From: HGM12587 sp964602445
Lineage (GTDB): Bacteria > Bacillota > Clostridia > Lachnospirales > Lachnospiraceae
Direction of reading: 5' to 3'
DNA: 64,000 nucleotides
Assembly (NCBI GenBank): GCA_964602445.1
Contig: CAZRQV010000003.1
Coordinates: 154,063-218,062 of the forward strand
Shown: piece by piece, positions 1 through 8,553 of the stretch
Layout of the letters: each line of letters begins with the position of its first letter
Position numbering within the stretch: position 1 is the stretch's first letter
Translations under genes and position numbers: made by a program
The notes under the pieces: generated by a model
Told to the model about the DNA's origin: nothing
Seen by the model: the letters and a program-made list of their open reading frames with translations, nothing else
The model's database searches: none

Positions 1-513
1 ATGCGCTGTATCCGTGACGTAGAACGGATCGGTGATTATGCAGTAAACTTTGATGAAATGGCAAAGAAAGCAAGTGATCAGGAACTGCTCTTCTCCAATA
101 CTGCAAAAAAAGAACTGGCAATCATTACCGATGCCATTCAGGAAATCCTTCGTCTGACTGTGGAAGCCATTGGCTCTGATAATGAATATCTGGTTCGCAG
201 AATTGAACCATTGGAAGAAGTTATTGATGACATGGTACTGCTCTTAAAAGAACGTCATACAGATCGTCTCTGTTCCGGAGCATGTGCGATCAATACCGGT
301 CTGATTTTTATGGATATGCTGACTTACTTTGAACGGACTGCAGATCAGTGTTCAAACATTGCAATGCTGCTTCTGGCAAAAGATGATGAAGAGATTATGA
401 AAAATCATCATGCATATCTGCAGAAACTTCACGCATCTGCAGATCAGTCTTACATTGCAGAACAGATGAACCGCAGAGAACAGTACTTAGAACCATTAAA
501 GAAAATTAAATAA
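1..513 (+). CDS. Na/phosphate cotransporter family protein, C-terminal PhoU-like part (5' end outside window)
   Basis: The reading frame is already open at base 1 and ends at TAA 511-513, so only the last 170 residues are seen and the ATG at base 1 is probably internal. The visible part is all helical and PhoU-like: it opens with a CIRDVERIGDYAVN segment and later has a MLTYFERTADQCSNIA repeat, the two ERxxD-type helices that bind metal in PhoU domains. In Firmicutes such a tail usually follows a PF02690 Na/Pi-cotransporter membrane domain, although a free-standing PhoU protein cannot be excluded from this part alone. Expected role is phosphate uptake or its control at the membrane. Confidence 0.75.
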   Translation: MRCIRDVERIGDYAVNFDEMAKKASDQELLFSNTAKKELAIITDAIQEILRLTVEAIGSDNEYLVRRIEPLEEVIDDMVLLLKERHTDRLCSGACAINTGLIFMDMLTYFERTADQCSNIAMLLLAKDDEEIMKNHHAYLQKLHASADQSYIAEQMNRREQYLEPLKKIK

Positions 514-530
514 TCATAAAGATAGGAAGC

Positions 531-561
531 AAAGCCGCTGATCGAAAATCAGCGGCTTTTT
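531..561 (+). terminator. Rho-independent terminator after the PhoU-domain gene
   Basis: A near-perfect 12-bp stem (AAAGCCGCTGAT paired with ATCAGCGGCTTT) with a short CGAAA loop is followed by a T run, 18 bases after the stop codon. It separates the phosphate gene from the peptidase gene downstream. Confidence 0.9.
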
Positions 562-639
562 GTGTAGGAAAAAGAAAAAAAGAGCCTGTCTGTGTCATAA
601 GAAAAAATCCCTTTGAAAAGGCTTTTTCATGGATTGTTC

Positions 640-667
640 TTGACAAAATACAAAATGTCGTTATAAT
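640..667 (+). promoter_or_regulatory. Sigma-A type promoter for the NlpC/P60 gene
   Basis: TTGACA at 640-645 and TATAAT at 662-667 are both perfect consensus boxes with a 16-base spacer. Transcription would start near 674, which makes an ATG at 674 unlikely as the start codon and supports the ATG at 737. Confidence 0.8.
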
Positions 668-736
668 TAGTTAATGGAATGTAACAATTTTGTAACAAAA
701 ACAATGGAAAAATGTAAAAGTTGTGAAGGGATATTT

Positions 737-1573
737 ATGAATCTTACAGTGATTAAAAATACAGTCCTGGTACTTGCGTGTGCAGGAATTTTAACCGTAC
801 CGTCCATGAAAGCGAATGCGACAGAACTTTCTCAGGTAGTCAGTGCAGGTGTGGCAACAGCCATGGAACAGGTAGAAGATGAAGTGGTACTGGCAAGTGC
901 AGTGGCACCGTCTGTGGTAGAAGGATATACCGTTCTCGGAATCGTAGATGCAGAAAGCGGCTATATTAATATTCGCAGCGAGGCAAATACAGAATCAGAG
1001 ATCGTAGGAAAGATAGAAACCAATGCCGTTTGTGAAGTCGTATCGACAGAAGCAGACTGGTTTGAGATTCAGTCAGGGGATGTGACTGGTTATATCAGCG
1101 GAGAATATCTTCTGACAGGAATTACTGCCAATGAAAAAGCTGCTTCCCTGATGGAAAGCGGAGCAGAATTTGAAACAGCATTGACGATGACAGAGTATCG
1201 TTACGGAAAAGGAGTCACAGATGTGCAGATGGCAGTCTGTGAATATGCTCGTCAGTTCGTGGGAAACCCATATAAATGGGGCGGCGCAAGCCTGACCAAA
1301 GGTGCAGACTGTTCCGGATTTACCATGTCAGTGTTTGCAAATTATGGAATTTCACTTCCGCATTCATCGAAAGCACAGGCAAACTGCGGAACCAGAGTAG
1401 ATCTTTCGGAAGTACAGCCGGGAGACCTGATCTTTTACGGCGGAAAGAACATTCATCATGTAGCTATGTATATCGGAAATGGACAGGTTGTGCATGCACA
1501 GAGTGCAAAAACAGGAATTGTGATCTCAAGCATGTATTACAATACACCGACCAAAGCAGTAAGAGTGCTGTAA
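737..1573 (+). CDS. Secreted SH3b-NlpC/P60 peptidoglycan endopeptidase
   Basis: A 278-residue exported cell-wall hydrolase predicted to cut the peptide stems of peptidoglycan. From ATG 737 (ribosome site GAAGGGAT) the protein starts with a signal peptide of about 28 residues ending near MKANA. An SH3b domain (GYINIRSEANTESEIVGKI) follows, and the C-terminal third is an NlpC/P60 domain. The catalytic Cys is in GADCSGFTMSVF and the His in HHVAMYIGNGQVVHA. The frame also runs upstream to an ATG at 674, but that sits at the predicted transcription start. It is a single-gene unit between two terminators. The C-terminal domain resembles the NlpC/P60 domain encoded at 27728. Confidence 0.9.
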   Translation: MNLTVIKNTVLVLACAGILTVPSMKANATELSQVVSAGVATAMEQVEDEVVLASAVAPSVVEGYTVLGIVDAESGYINIRSEANTESEIVGKIETNAVCEVVSTEADWFEIQSGDVTGYISGEYLLTGITANEKAASLMESGAEFETALTMTEYRYGKGVTDVQMAVCEYARQFVGNPYKWGGASLTKGADCSGFTMSVFANYGISLPHSSKAQANCGTRVDLSEVQPGDLIFYGGKNIHHVAMYIGNGQVVHAQSAKTGIVISSMYYNTPTKAVRVL

Positions 1574-1617
1574 GTTGGATTTTATTCAAAAAATTAAATA
1601 GATAATATTAAGTTTGT

Positions 1618-1655
1618 AAAACCATATAATTTGTTAGAATTATATGGTTTTTTTT
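1618..1655 (+). terminator. Rho-independent terminator after the NlpC/P60 gene
   Basis: AACCATATAAT pairs perfectly with ATTATATGGTT around a short loop and is followed by a run of eight or more T. It isolates the peptidase gene from the exopolysaccharide locus. Confidence 0.9.
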
Positions 1656-1663
1656 GTGAATTA

Positions 1664-1692
1664 TAGACGAAATGGATTGCAAATGATATAAT
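1664..1692 (+). promoter_or_regulatory. Likely promoter of the exopolysaccharide locus
   Basis: TAGACG (1664-1669, 4 of 6 consensus) and TATAAT (1687-1692) are separated by 17 bases. It is the only good promoter-like pair between the terminator at 1618-1655 and the first polysaccharide gene at 1760, and leaves a leader of about 60 bases. Confidence 0.55.
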
Positions 1693-1759
1693 ATAATGAT
1701 GCATCGTGGCAGAAAATAGATTGTCATAAATAAAATGATGCAAAATGTTGGGATAAATA

Positions 1760-2482
1760 ATGAAAAAAATAGACATTCATAGTCATATTCTTTGGGGAAT
1801 TGATGATGGAGCGAAAACAAAAGAGCAGTCTCTGCAAATGCTGAAAATTGCTGCAGAACATGAAATCGTACAGATTATAGCCACTCCGCATTACCATTAT
1901 CGAAAAGGAAGATCAGATCCCCAAACGGTTTTAAAAGCAGTAGAAGAACTTCGTGTAGCTGCTGAAGAGGCACAAATTCCGGTTCAGCTGCATGCGGGAA
2001 ATGAGTTGTATTATACACATGATCTTCTAGAAGAATTGAAAAAAGGAGATTGTCTTACGTTAGCAGGAACAGATTATGTATTGATAGAATTTTCTGTAGA
2101 TACGGATCGTAAGAGAATGCAAAATGCAGTATATCAGTTTTTAAGTGCAGGATATAACCCGGTCATAGCACATGTGGAGAGATATGAAAATTTAGTAAAT
2201 TCACCAGAGTCGTTGATGAATCTTGCAGATATGGGAGCTTATTTTCAAGTAAATACTGGAAGTTTATCGACATGCTTTGATTGGAAAAGAAAACAATTTG
2301 TGAAATCTATGCTTAGGGATGGAATGATACAGTTTCTTGCAACAGATGCCCATGATATCCAAAAAAGACCACCGCAGTTTGGAAAAGGTGACGATTGGTT
2401 CGTGAAAAAATGGGGAAATTCAGAAATCAGAAAGTTGTTTTATGAAAATGCACAGAAGTTGATTGATAACGAAATAATTTAG
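1760..2482 (+). CDS. PHP-family protein-tyrosine phosphatase (CpsB/CapC/YwqE type)
   Basis: A 240-residue manganese-dependent phosphatase that removes phosphate from the tyrosine cluster of the partner BY-kinase and so controls polysaccharide assembly. The PHP metal-binding motifs are all present: HSH at residues 7-9, TPHYHY, the HAGNE segment, IAHVERYENL and the late ATDAH. Length fits the family. It is the first gene of the locus and sits 13 bases before the chain-length regulator, the standard Gram-positive order phosphatase-regulator-kinase. Confidence 0.93.
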   Translation: MKKIDIHSHILWGIDDGAKTKEQSLQMLKIAAEHEIVQIIATPHYHYRKGRSDPQTVLKAVEELRVAAEEAQIPVQLHAGNELYYTHDLLEELKKGDCLTLAGTDYVLIEFSVDTDRKRMQNAVYQFLSAGYNPVIAHVERYENLVNSPESLMNLADMGAYFQVNTGSLSTCFDWKRKQFVKSMLRDGMIQFLATDAHDIQKRPPQFGKGDDWFVKKWGNSEIRKLFYENAQKLIDNEII

Positions 2483-2495
2483 GAGAAAAGGGACA

Positions 2496-3245
2496 ATGGA
2501 AAGAGAAAACAATTATAGAATTGAAGACGAGATAGAAATTGATTTAAAAGAGCTGATGTTTCATTTAGTAGGAAAGTGGAAAACAGTCTGTTTATCTGTT
2601 TTGTTTTGTGCATTACTTGGTTTGTGTGCAGCAATGTATTTGCAGACGGATACTTATGTATCTAAGACAAGTGTTTATGTAAACAGTCAGCAGAAAGAGG
2701 CAACCAATTACAGTAATCTTCAAACAGGAAACTTGATGACGAAAGATTATGAAGTACTTGTGAAGGGAAGAAGTGTACTGGAAACGGTAATTCATGATCT
2801 GCAGCTTAAAATCAGTTATAGAACATTAAAAAATATGGTGTCGGTAAGTGTTCCGGAAGATACAAGAATTGTAGAAATTACAGTTCAGAGTACAGACCCG
2901 TACTTATCAAAGGATATTGCGGATTCCGTTAGGGAAGTTTCCAGTCAGAAAATTGTGGGAATTATGGGTGTAGGCGAAGTGATCACTGTGGAAAAGGCGA
3001 ATCTTCCGGAAACAGGCTCCGAATCGGACTTGATGCGAAACACGATTCTCGGCGGTATGCTGGGAGCAGTGCTTGCCTGCGGTATTTATACAGTGATGTT
3101 TGTTTTTAATGATACGATTTGTACACAAGAGGATGTGGAACGCTATCTTGGACTTGGTGTGCTGGGAACAATTCCTGTAGATTCTGTACTTAAAAAAGAG
3201 CGGAACAAAAGTCTGAAAGAAAAAAAGCGAGGGAATAAGCACTAG
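2496..3245 (+). CDS. Chain-length determinant / BY-kinase membrane adaptor (Wzz, CpsC/YveK type)
   Basis: A 249-residue polysaccharide co-polymerase subunit. It has a short cytoplasmic N-terminus, a first membrane helix near residues 32-52, an extracytoplasmic loop, a LPETGSESD segment typical of the proline-rich region before the second helix, and a second helix near 183-204. The basic C-terminal tail (KKERNKSLKEKKRG) is cytoplasmic. Short Firmicute members of this family activate the separate kinase, encoded here 17 bases downstream. Confidence 0.92.
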   Translation: MERENNYRIEDEIEIDLKELMFHLVGKWKTVCLSVLFCALLGLCAAMYLQTDTYVSKTSVYVNSQQKEATNYSNLQTGNLMTKDYEVLVKGRSVLETVIHDLQLKISYRTLKNMVSVSVPEDTRIVEITVQSTDPYLSKDIADSVREVSSQKIVGIMGVGEVITVEKANLPETGSESDLMRNTILGGMLGAVLACGIYTVMFVFNDTICTQEDVERYLGLGVLGTIPVDSVLKKERNKSLKEKKRGNKH

Positions 3246-3262
3246 AGTGGAGGAAAAGAACG

Positions 3263-3946
3263 ATGCAGATGATTACGATTGATCAGATAGATAAAATGGG
3301 TGTTCATAGAAGAGAAGCATATAAAACATTGCGTACCAATATTGAATTCACAGGTGAAGATGTAAAGGTCATTTCAATTACCAGCTGTATACCGAACGAA
3401 GGAAAAAGCAATGTGGCAATGAATCTTGCAGTAGCTTTTGCGGAAAATGGAAAAAAGGTACTTCTCGTAGATGCAGATATGCGTAAATCAACCATGGCAG
3501 GACGTTATAAGATTAAAAATGTAAAAAAGGGACTTTCGCATTATTTATCAGGACAGTGTGGTAAAGATGAAGCGATAAGTGAGACAAATATTCAGGGAAT
3601 GCATATGATTTTGGCTGGACCGGTTCCACCAAATCCATCAGAACTTTTATCACAAGAAAAATTTGCAGCATTTTTAAAAGAAATGCGAACGATATATGAT
3701 TATGTTATCATTGATTGTCCGCCTTTGGGAAGTGTTGTGGATGCTTTGATTCCGGGAAAACTCTCGGATGGAGTTGCTTTGGTAATAGCGGCAGAAAGTG
3801 TTAGTTATAAAATGGCTCAGAGAATCAAAAAGCAGTTGGAAACAGCAGAATGCAGAATTTTAGGAGTTGTACTGAACAAAGTAAATATCAAAGGCAGCAT
3901 TTATTATAAAAATTATTACAGCGGATGCTATACAAGCGAGGAATGA
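3263..3946 (+). CDS. Bacterial tyrosine kinase (BY-kinase) CpsD/CapB type
   Basis: A 227-residue cytoplasmic autokinase that works with the membrane adaptor upstream. It carries Walker A (PNEGKSN, residues 44-50), Walker A' (LLVDAD, 67-72) and Walker B (VIIDCPP), as in MinD-like BY-kinases. The C-terminus is a tyrosine cluster (YYKNYYSGCY), the expected autophosphorylation site and target of the PHP phosphatase. The Tyr-rich tail ends four residues before the stop, as in CapB/CpsD proteins. Confidence 0.94.
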   Translation: MQMITIDQIDKMGVHRREAYKTLRTNIEFTGEDVKVISITSCIPNEGKSNVAMNLAVAFAENGKKVLLVDADMRKSTMAGRYKIKNVKKGLSHYLSGQCGKDEAISETNIQGMHMILAGPVPPNPSELLSQEKFAAFLKEMRTIYDYVIIDCPPLGSVVDALIPGKLSDGVALVIAAESVSYKMAQRIKKQLETAECRILGVVLNKVNIKGSIYYKNYYSGCYTSEE

Positions 3947-3948
3947 TT

Positions 3949-4560
3949 ATGAAAGAATCGATAATAAATATGATACTTGCAGCAGGGTGTGTTGTGCTGG
4001 TAGCAGTAGCAGGATTTGGGATGTATCAAGAAGACAGAACAGCACCAGTGCTTAGCTGCACGGAGGAAAAGAAACTGGTCTATACCGAAGGAGAGTCCGA
4101 AGAAATCCTTTTGCAGGGAATCTATGCAGAAGATGCGTGTGATGGTGATGTTACAAATAGTGTCAGAATAGATGAAATTTATGTAACTGATGAAGATCAT
4201 GCCGTGGTAGTTTACTGTGCAAAGGATCGTGCCAACAACATTGGAAAACTGAAACGAGAAATAGGATATCAGAAAGCAGAACAGCCGGAAGAAGATACCG
4301 CAGAGGACGAGAACCTTGCAAAACCGGAACTTCGTATGGTGCAGAATACAGTGACATTAAAAGTCGGAGCCGGATTTAATCTGATGAGATATGTAGAAAG
4401 TGCAATGGATACCGATGGAAGTGATCTGACCCGGAGTCTTCATGCACAAGGCGAGTATGATATGAGCTGCCCGGGAAGTTATCCGATTCAGATCTGGGCG
4501 CTGAATGAAAACGGAATAAAATCCAATATTGAAACATTTCTGTTGATTGTAGAAGAATAG
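3949..4560 (+). CDS. Membrane-anchored Ig-like (DUF5011-type) protein of the polysaccharide locus
   Basis: A 203-residue protein with an N-terminal membrane anchor (about residues 5-24) and two extracytoplasmic beta-sandwich-like parts. The first (TAPVLSCTEE..., EDACDGDVTNSV..., AKDRANNIG) has the DUF5011/Ig-like signature in which D-G-D-V-T is followed by a D-x-A-x-N turn; the second follows an acidic linker. The start at ATG 3949 has GCGAGGA at a good distance; ATG 3943, overlapping the kinase stop codon, is an alternative. Function is not known. Its place between kinase and aminotransferase suggests an exported accessory factor of polymer assembly or attachment. Confidence 0.7.
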   Translation: MKESIINMILAAGCVVLVAVAGFGMYQEDRTAPVLSCTEEKKLVYTEGESEEILLQGIYAEDACDGDVTNSVRIDEIYVTDEDHAVVVYCAKDRANNIGKLKREIGYQKAEQPEEDTAEDENLAKPELRMVQNTVTLKVGAGFNLMRYVESAMDTDGSDLTRSLHAQGEYDMSCPGSYPIQIWALNENGIKSNIETFLLIVEE

Positions 4561-4574
4561 AGAGGGAATAAAAA

Positions 4575-5858
4575 ATGTTTAATCCTGATAATAATTACGA
4601 AAAATTTGAAAAAAAAATCTGGCTGTCTTCACCTACCATGTATCCAGATTCCATGGATTATGTAATGGAGGCGTATAAAACGAATTGGATGTCTACGGTA
4701 GGAGCCAATATTAATGAAGTAGAGAAACAGATCTGCGAAAAGGTGGGATGTAAGTATGCAGTTGCTCTTTCCGCAGGTACTGCTGCCCTGCATCTGGCAA
4801 TGAAACTGGCAGGGGAAATGGTATATGGGAAACCAGCTCCGGGGACAGGTACGCTTTCACAGAAGCTTGTAGCAGCCAGTGATATGACTTTTGATGCTAC
4901 GGTAAATCCAATCGTCTATGAAGGAGGTATTCCGGTATTCATTGATACAGAGTATGATACTTGGAATATGGATCCGGTGGCACTGGAGAAAGCATTTGAA
5001 ATTTATCCGGAAATTAAGATCGTTGTAGTAGCACATCTGTATGGAATACCAGGAAAAATTGATGAAATTCGGGAAATCTGTGCTCGACACGGTGCAGTGA
5101 TCGTCGAAGATGCTGCAGAATCTTTAGGAGCAACTTATAAAGGGGTTCAGACAGGGGTGTTTGGTACGTATAATGCGATTTCTTTCAATGGAAATAAGAT
5201 CATTACCGGTTCGGCAGGCGGTATGCTGTTGACTGACAGCAAAGAAGCAGCAGATAAAGTTCGCAAATGGTCAACACAGTCCAGAGAACGTGCTGCATGG
5301 TATCAGCATGAGGAACTGGGGTATAACTATCGTATGAGCAATGTGATCGCAGGGGTTGTACGTAATCAGATTCCTCATTTGGAAGAGCATATTGCGCAAA
5401 AGAAAGCGATTTATATGCGTTACAAAGAAGGTCTGAAAGACCTTCCGATACAGATGAATCCTTATGATGAGAAGAACAGTGAACCGAATTTCTGGCTGAG
5501 TTGTCTGATCATTGAAAAAGAAGCTATGTGCAAGCAAGTCAGAGGTGAACAGGATTCTTTATTTATCGGTGAATCTGGAAAGAGCTGTCCGACGGAGATA
5601 TTAGAAGCCATTGCAAGCATCAATGCAGAAGGCCGTCCAATCTGGAAACCGATGCATATGCAGCCAATTTATCGTATGAATCCGTTTGTTGTTCGTGATG
5701 GCAGCGGCAGAGCGAGAACCAATGCTTATATTGAAGGTGGCTGTGTAGATGTAGGTATGGATATTTTTGAAAGAGGCTTATGTTTGCCAAGTGATAATAA
5801 AATGACACCGGAAGAACAGGATCGAATTATCAAAATAATTCACAGATGTTTCGATTAG
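4575..5858 (+). CDS. DegT/DnrJ/EryC1/StrS-family sugar aminotransferase
   Basis: A 427-residue PLP enzyme expected to transaminate a nucleotide-linked keto-sugar, giving an amino sugar for the repeat unit. Family marks are the ALSAGTAALHLA PLP-phosphate loop (residues 64-75), the AHLYG and EDAAES segments, and Lys208 in FNGNKII as the Schiff-base lysine. The C-terminal IYRMNPF and CLPSD motifs also fit. No matching dehydratase or NDP-sugar dehydrogenase lies in the locus, so the keto-sugar must be made by enzymes encoded elsewhere. Confidence 0.92.
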   Translation: MFNPDNNYEKFEKKIWLSSPTMYPDSMDYVMEAYKTNWMSTVGANINEVEKQICEKVGCKYAVALSAGTAALHLAMKLAGEMVYGKPAPGTGTLSQKLVAASDMTFDATVNPIVYEGGIPVFIDTEYDTWNMDPVALEKAFEIYPEIKIVVVAHLYGIPGKIDEIREICARHGAVIVEDAAESLGATYKGVQTGVFGTYNAISFNGNKIITGSAGGMLLTDSKEAADKVRKWSTQSRERAAWYQHEELGYNYRMSNVIAGVVRNQIPHLEEHIAQKKAIYMRYKEGLKDLPIQMNPYDEKNSEPNFWLSCLIIEKEAMCKQVRGEQDSLFIGESGKSCPTEILEAIASINAEGRPIWKPMHMQPIYRMNPFVVRDGSGRARTNAYIEGGCVDVGMDIFERGLCLPSDNKMTPEEQDRIIKIIHRCFD

Positions 5859-5903
5859 TAATCAAGAAACGAAAAAGCGGATGTTAGGGAGATACGAAAG
5901 TTG

Positions 5904-6725
5904 ATGAGCGAATTAGTATGTGCATTTTTTATCGTTGCTGTAATTATAGTTTTAGGAGCAAAACAGAATGCAAAAAAGAATCAGTATGTAGCAACTGCAG
6001 TCGAAAAATTACCGATGCGTAAAAGGGGGATTTACGAAAAATATATAAAACGTATCGTGGACATCCTCTGTGCATTGGCAGCATTGATCTGTTTTAGTCC
6101 ATTGTACATAGTGGTTGCAATTTTGGTAAAAGTGAAGTTAGGAAGTCCGGTGTTATTTACTCAGGATCGTCCGGGAATGGTAAATGAAGAAGGAAAAGAA
6201 ACGATTTTTAAGATGTATAAATTCCGTACAATGACAGATGAACGGGATGAAAATGGAGAACTTCTTTCCGATGAAGTCAGGTTAACTTCTTTTGGAAAAT
6301 GGCTGAGAAGTACTAGTCTTGACGAACTTCCGGAAGCACTGAATATTTTAAATGGAACTCTTTCTGTAGTTGGACCAAGACCGCAGTTGGTTAGAGACAT
6401 GACCTTTATGACGAAGGAACAGAGAATGCGTCATACTGCAAAACCGGGATTGTCAGGATTGGCACAGGTAAATGGAAGAAATGCCATTAAATGGGAAGAT
6501 AAACTGGAATGGGATTTGAAATATATCGAAAAAGTCACATTTTTAGAAGATTTGCAGATTATTTTAAAAACAGTTAAAACTGCATTTGTTAAGCAGGAAG
6601 GGATTACAGATGGTGAAAATGCGACATCATATGATTATGGTGATTGGTTGTTAAAAAATGGAAAAGTTAGTGAAGAAGAGTATTTAAAAAAACAAGGAGA
6701 AGCGAAGCGATTATTAAAGGATTAA
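5904..6725 (+). CDS. Undecaprenyl-phosphate sugar-1-phosphate transferase (initiating enzyme, PF02397)
   Basis: A 273-residue membrane enzyme that starts each repeat unit by moving a sugar phosphate from its nucleotide to undecaprenyl phosphate. It has an N-terminal membrane helix, a second hydrophobic hairpin (about residues 49-80), then the catalytic core: TQDRPG, FKMYKFRTM, LDELPEALNIL, VVGPRPQL and PGLSGLAQVNGR, all diagnostic of the family. ATG 5904 is preferred over TTG 5901, with AGGGAGA upstream. It is the small-type transferase with no large N-terminal domain, similar to EpsL/PglC. A 279-base spacer follows. Confidence 0.93.
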   Translation: MSELVCAFFIVAVIIVLGAKQNAKKNQYVATAVEKLPMRKRGIYEKYIKRIVDILCALAALICFSPLYIVVAILVKVKLGSPVLFTQDRPGMVNEEGKETIFKMYKFRTMTDERDENGELLSDEVRLTSFGKWLRSTSLDELPEALNILNGTLSVVGPRPQLVRDMTFMTKEQRMRHTAKPGLSGLAQVNGRNAIKWEDKLEWDLKYIEKVTFLEDLQIILKTVKTAFVKQEGITDGENATSYDYGDWLLKNGKVSEEEYLKKQGEAKRLLKD

Positions 6726-7004
6726 GAATCTGTTTATAAAAGATTAGTATACCTTTTTATATTATGGAAGAGTTATGTCGGAATGAGGCGGTACATGGAT
6801 GATTATTTATATAAAATTAATTTTGCCGATGTTCAAAATATGTAGTTGAACGGCAGCGATCATATTGATTTGAAGGTATTTATACTATCAATAAGAGAAA
6901 TTGAGAAGGTTGTTTTTATAAGATGTGGCTCAGTCCATAAAAGTAAAATTAGTAAGTGTTAGTATTTGCTCGTTGAGTAAAGAGTACAGAAGAGGGAGTG
7001 TAAA
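6726..7004 (+). other. AT-rich spacer inside the polysaccharide locus, no gene seen
   Basis: No frame longer than about 20 codons is convincing in these 279 bases. No strong terminator or consensus promoter was found. The spacer separates the conserved regulatory and initiating genes from the variable glycosyltransferase block, which is otherwise tightly packed. Possible reading: an old recombination junction. Confidence 0.5.
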
Positions 7005-7829
7005 ATGAACGATTTAGTTTCAATTATTATGCCATCTTTTAATACTGGGAAATATATTATGCAAACAATTGAGTCTGTGATGGCACAAACTTATAAAAAT
7101 TGGGAATTGATTATTGTGGATGATTGTTCTGACGATAATACAGATGAGGTTGTAAAAACTTGTCTTTCAGATGCTAGAATTCATTATTATAAAACTGGAA
7201 AAAATAGTGGAGCAGCAGTTTCCAGAAATACAGCATTGAGAATGGCAAAAGGGAAATGGATTGCTTTTTTGGACAGTGATGATTTGTGGATGTCGGAGAA
7301 GCTAGAAAAGCAGATCTCATTTATGAAAATAAATAGCTACTTTTTCTCTTATACAAATTATGAAGAAATCGATGTTGATGGAAAATGGACTGGCGTGAGA
7401 GTGACGGGACCTCGAAAAGTGACAAAAACAGGAATGTATAATTATTGTTGGCCGGGATGTTTGACGGTTATGTATGATGCGGATCAGATTGGTTTAATTC
7501 AGATAGAAGATATAAAAAAGAACAATGATTATGCTATGTGGCTGAAAGTGTGTCAAAAAGCGGATTGTTATCTGTTAGATGAATGTCTTGCACAATATCG
7601 CAAAGGGAGAAAAGGCAGTGTCAGCACTCATAGTATAAAAACGATGATCGGCTGGCATTATAAACTGTTTAGAGAAGCAGAAAAATTGAGCGTAATACAT
7701 AGTCTGGTAAATACCGGAAGAAATTTAGTTTTTGGATTTTATAAAAAATTTAAATATGTAGAGAGAAAAAAAAATGAAAATTCAAGTGCTGGTAGCAGCG
7801 ATGAATCAGGAAGATCATTCGCTGATTGA
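7005..7829 (+). CDS. Family 2 glycosyltransferase
   Basis: A 274-residue GT-A fold transferase. The N-terminal third shows VSIIMPSFNTGKYI, then IIVDDCSDDNTD as the nucleotide-binding strand, SGAAVSRNTAL and the DxD-type metal site in FLDSDDLW. The ribosome site GAGGGAG precedes ATG 7005. The last 19 codons overlap the next gene by 56 bases, implying coupled translation. The acceptor and donor sugar cannot be told from sequence. Confidence 0.92.
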   Translation: MNDLVSIIMPSFNTGKYIMQTIESVMAQTYKNWELIIVDDCSDDNTDEVVKTCLSDARIHYYKTGKNSGAAVSRNTALRMAKGKWIAFLDSDDLWMSEKLEKQISFMKINSYFFSYTNYEEIDVDGKWTGVRVTGPRKVTKTGMYNYCWPGCLTVMYDADQIGLIQIEDIKKNNDYAMWLKVCQKADCYLLDECLAQYRKGRKGSVSTHSIKTMIGWHYKLFREAEKLSVIHSLVNTGRNLVFGFYKKFKYVERKKNENSSAGSSDESGRSFAD

Positions 7830-8535
7830 AAAAATGAATATTAAAACAGATGCGATTGTTGGAAACCAGTGCAGTTTTAATTCGGTAGAAAAATTTAATA
7901 TCGGTGATCAATACATTCAATATTTGAGCTTTGCCGAAAAAGGTGTTGGTCTTAACAGAAACAATGCATTAATGAGAGCAGATGCAGATGTTTGCCTTTT
8001 TGCGGATGATGATATGGTTTATGAAGACAATTATGTTGAAGTGATTGAAAATGCATTTCGGGATAATCCGGATGCGGATGTACTTGTTTTTAATCTTAGG
8101 GAAAAGGTTGTTACACGTAAACTGATCAAAAAGAAATCTAAAGTCGGATATTTGAATTATCTTAGATACGGAACAGCGAGAGTTGCGGTGCGGCTTTCCA
8201 GTGTAAAAAAACATGGTATTTATTTTAATCAGTGTTTTGGAGGCGGGACGGAGCATTGTCATGGAGAGGATAATATATTCTTAAATGCTTGCTTAAAAAA
8301 TAAATTAAAAATCGTTGCTGTACCAGAATACATAGGAACTTTAACAGAGGAGCGGGTATCCAGTTGGAATAACGGATATGACGAAAAATATATTAGAGAT
8401 CAAGGCATTCTTTTTCGAACATTGTCAAGAAGATGGTGGTGGCTTCTGTGTTTACAGGATGCTTTGAGACGACATAAATCGTATAATATGGGCTTTTGTA
8501 AAGCATTCATGTTAATGTTTCAAGAAATACAGTGA
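7774..8535 (+). CDS. GT-A (family 2-like) glycosyltransferase
   Basis: A 253-residue protein with a short GT-A core. It starts MKIQVLVAAMNQED, has GLNRNNALMRADAD and a DDD metal site (CLFADDDMVY), then a GTEHCHGEDNIFL segment that matches the ED acid region of these enzymes. No membrane helix is seen. It overlaps the preceding transferase by 56 bases. The N-terminus is more divergent than its neighbour, so assignment rests mainly on the LNRNNAL/FADDD pair. Confidence 0.82.
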   Translation: MKIQVLVAAMNQEDHSLIEKMNIKTDAIVGNQCSFNSVEKFNIGDQYIQYLSFAEKGVGLNRNNALMRADADVCLFADDDMVYEDNYVEVIENAFRDNPDADVLVFNLREKVVTRKLIKKKSKVGYLNYLRYGTARVAVRLSSVKKHGIYFNQCFGGGTEHCHGEDNIFLNACLKNKLKIVAVPEYIGTLTEERVSSWNNGYDEKYIRDQGILFRTLSRRWWWLLCLQDALRRHKSYNMGFCKAFMLMFQEIQ

Positions 8536-8553
8536 AAGGATATGAAATAAAAA

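Noticed and set aside
674..736. Upstream in-frame ATG at 674 for the first NlpC/P60 gene
   Set aside because: It lies at the predicted transcription start and would place 21 residues before a clear signal peptide; ATG 737 has the ribosome site.
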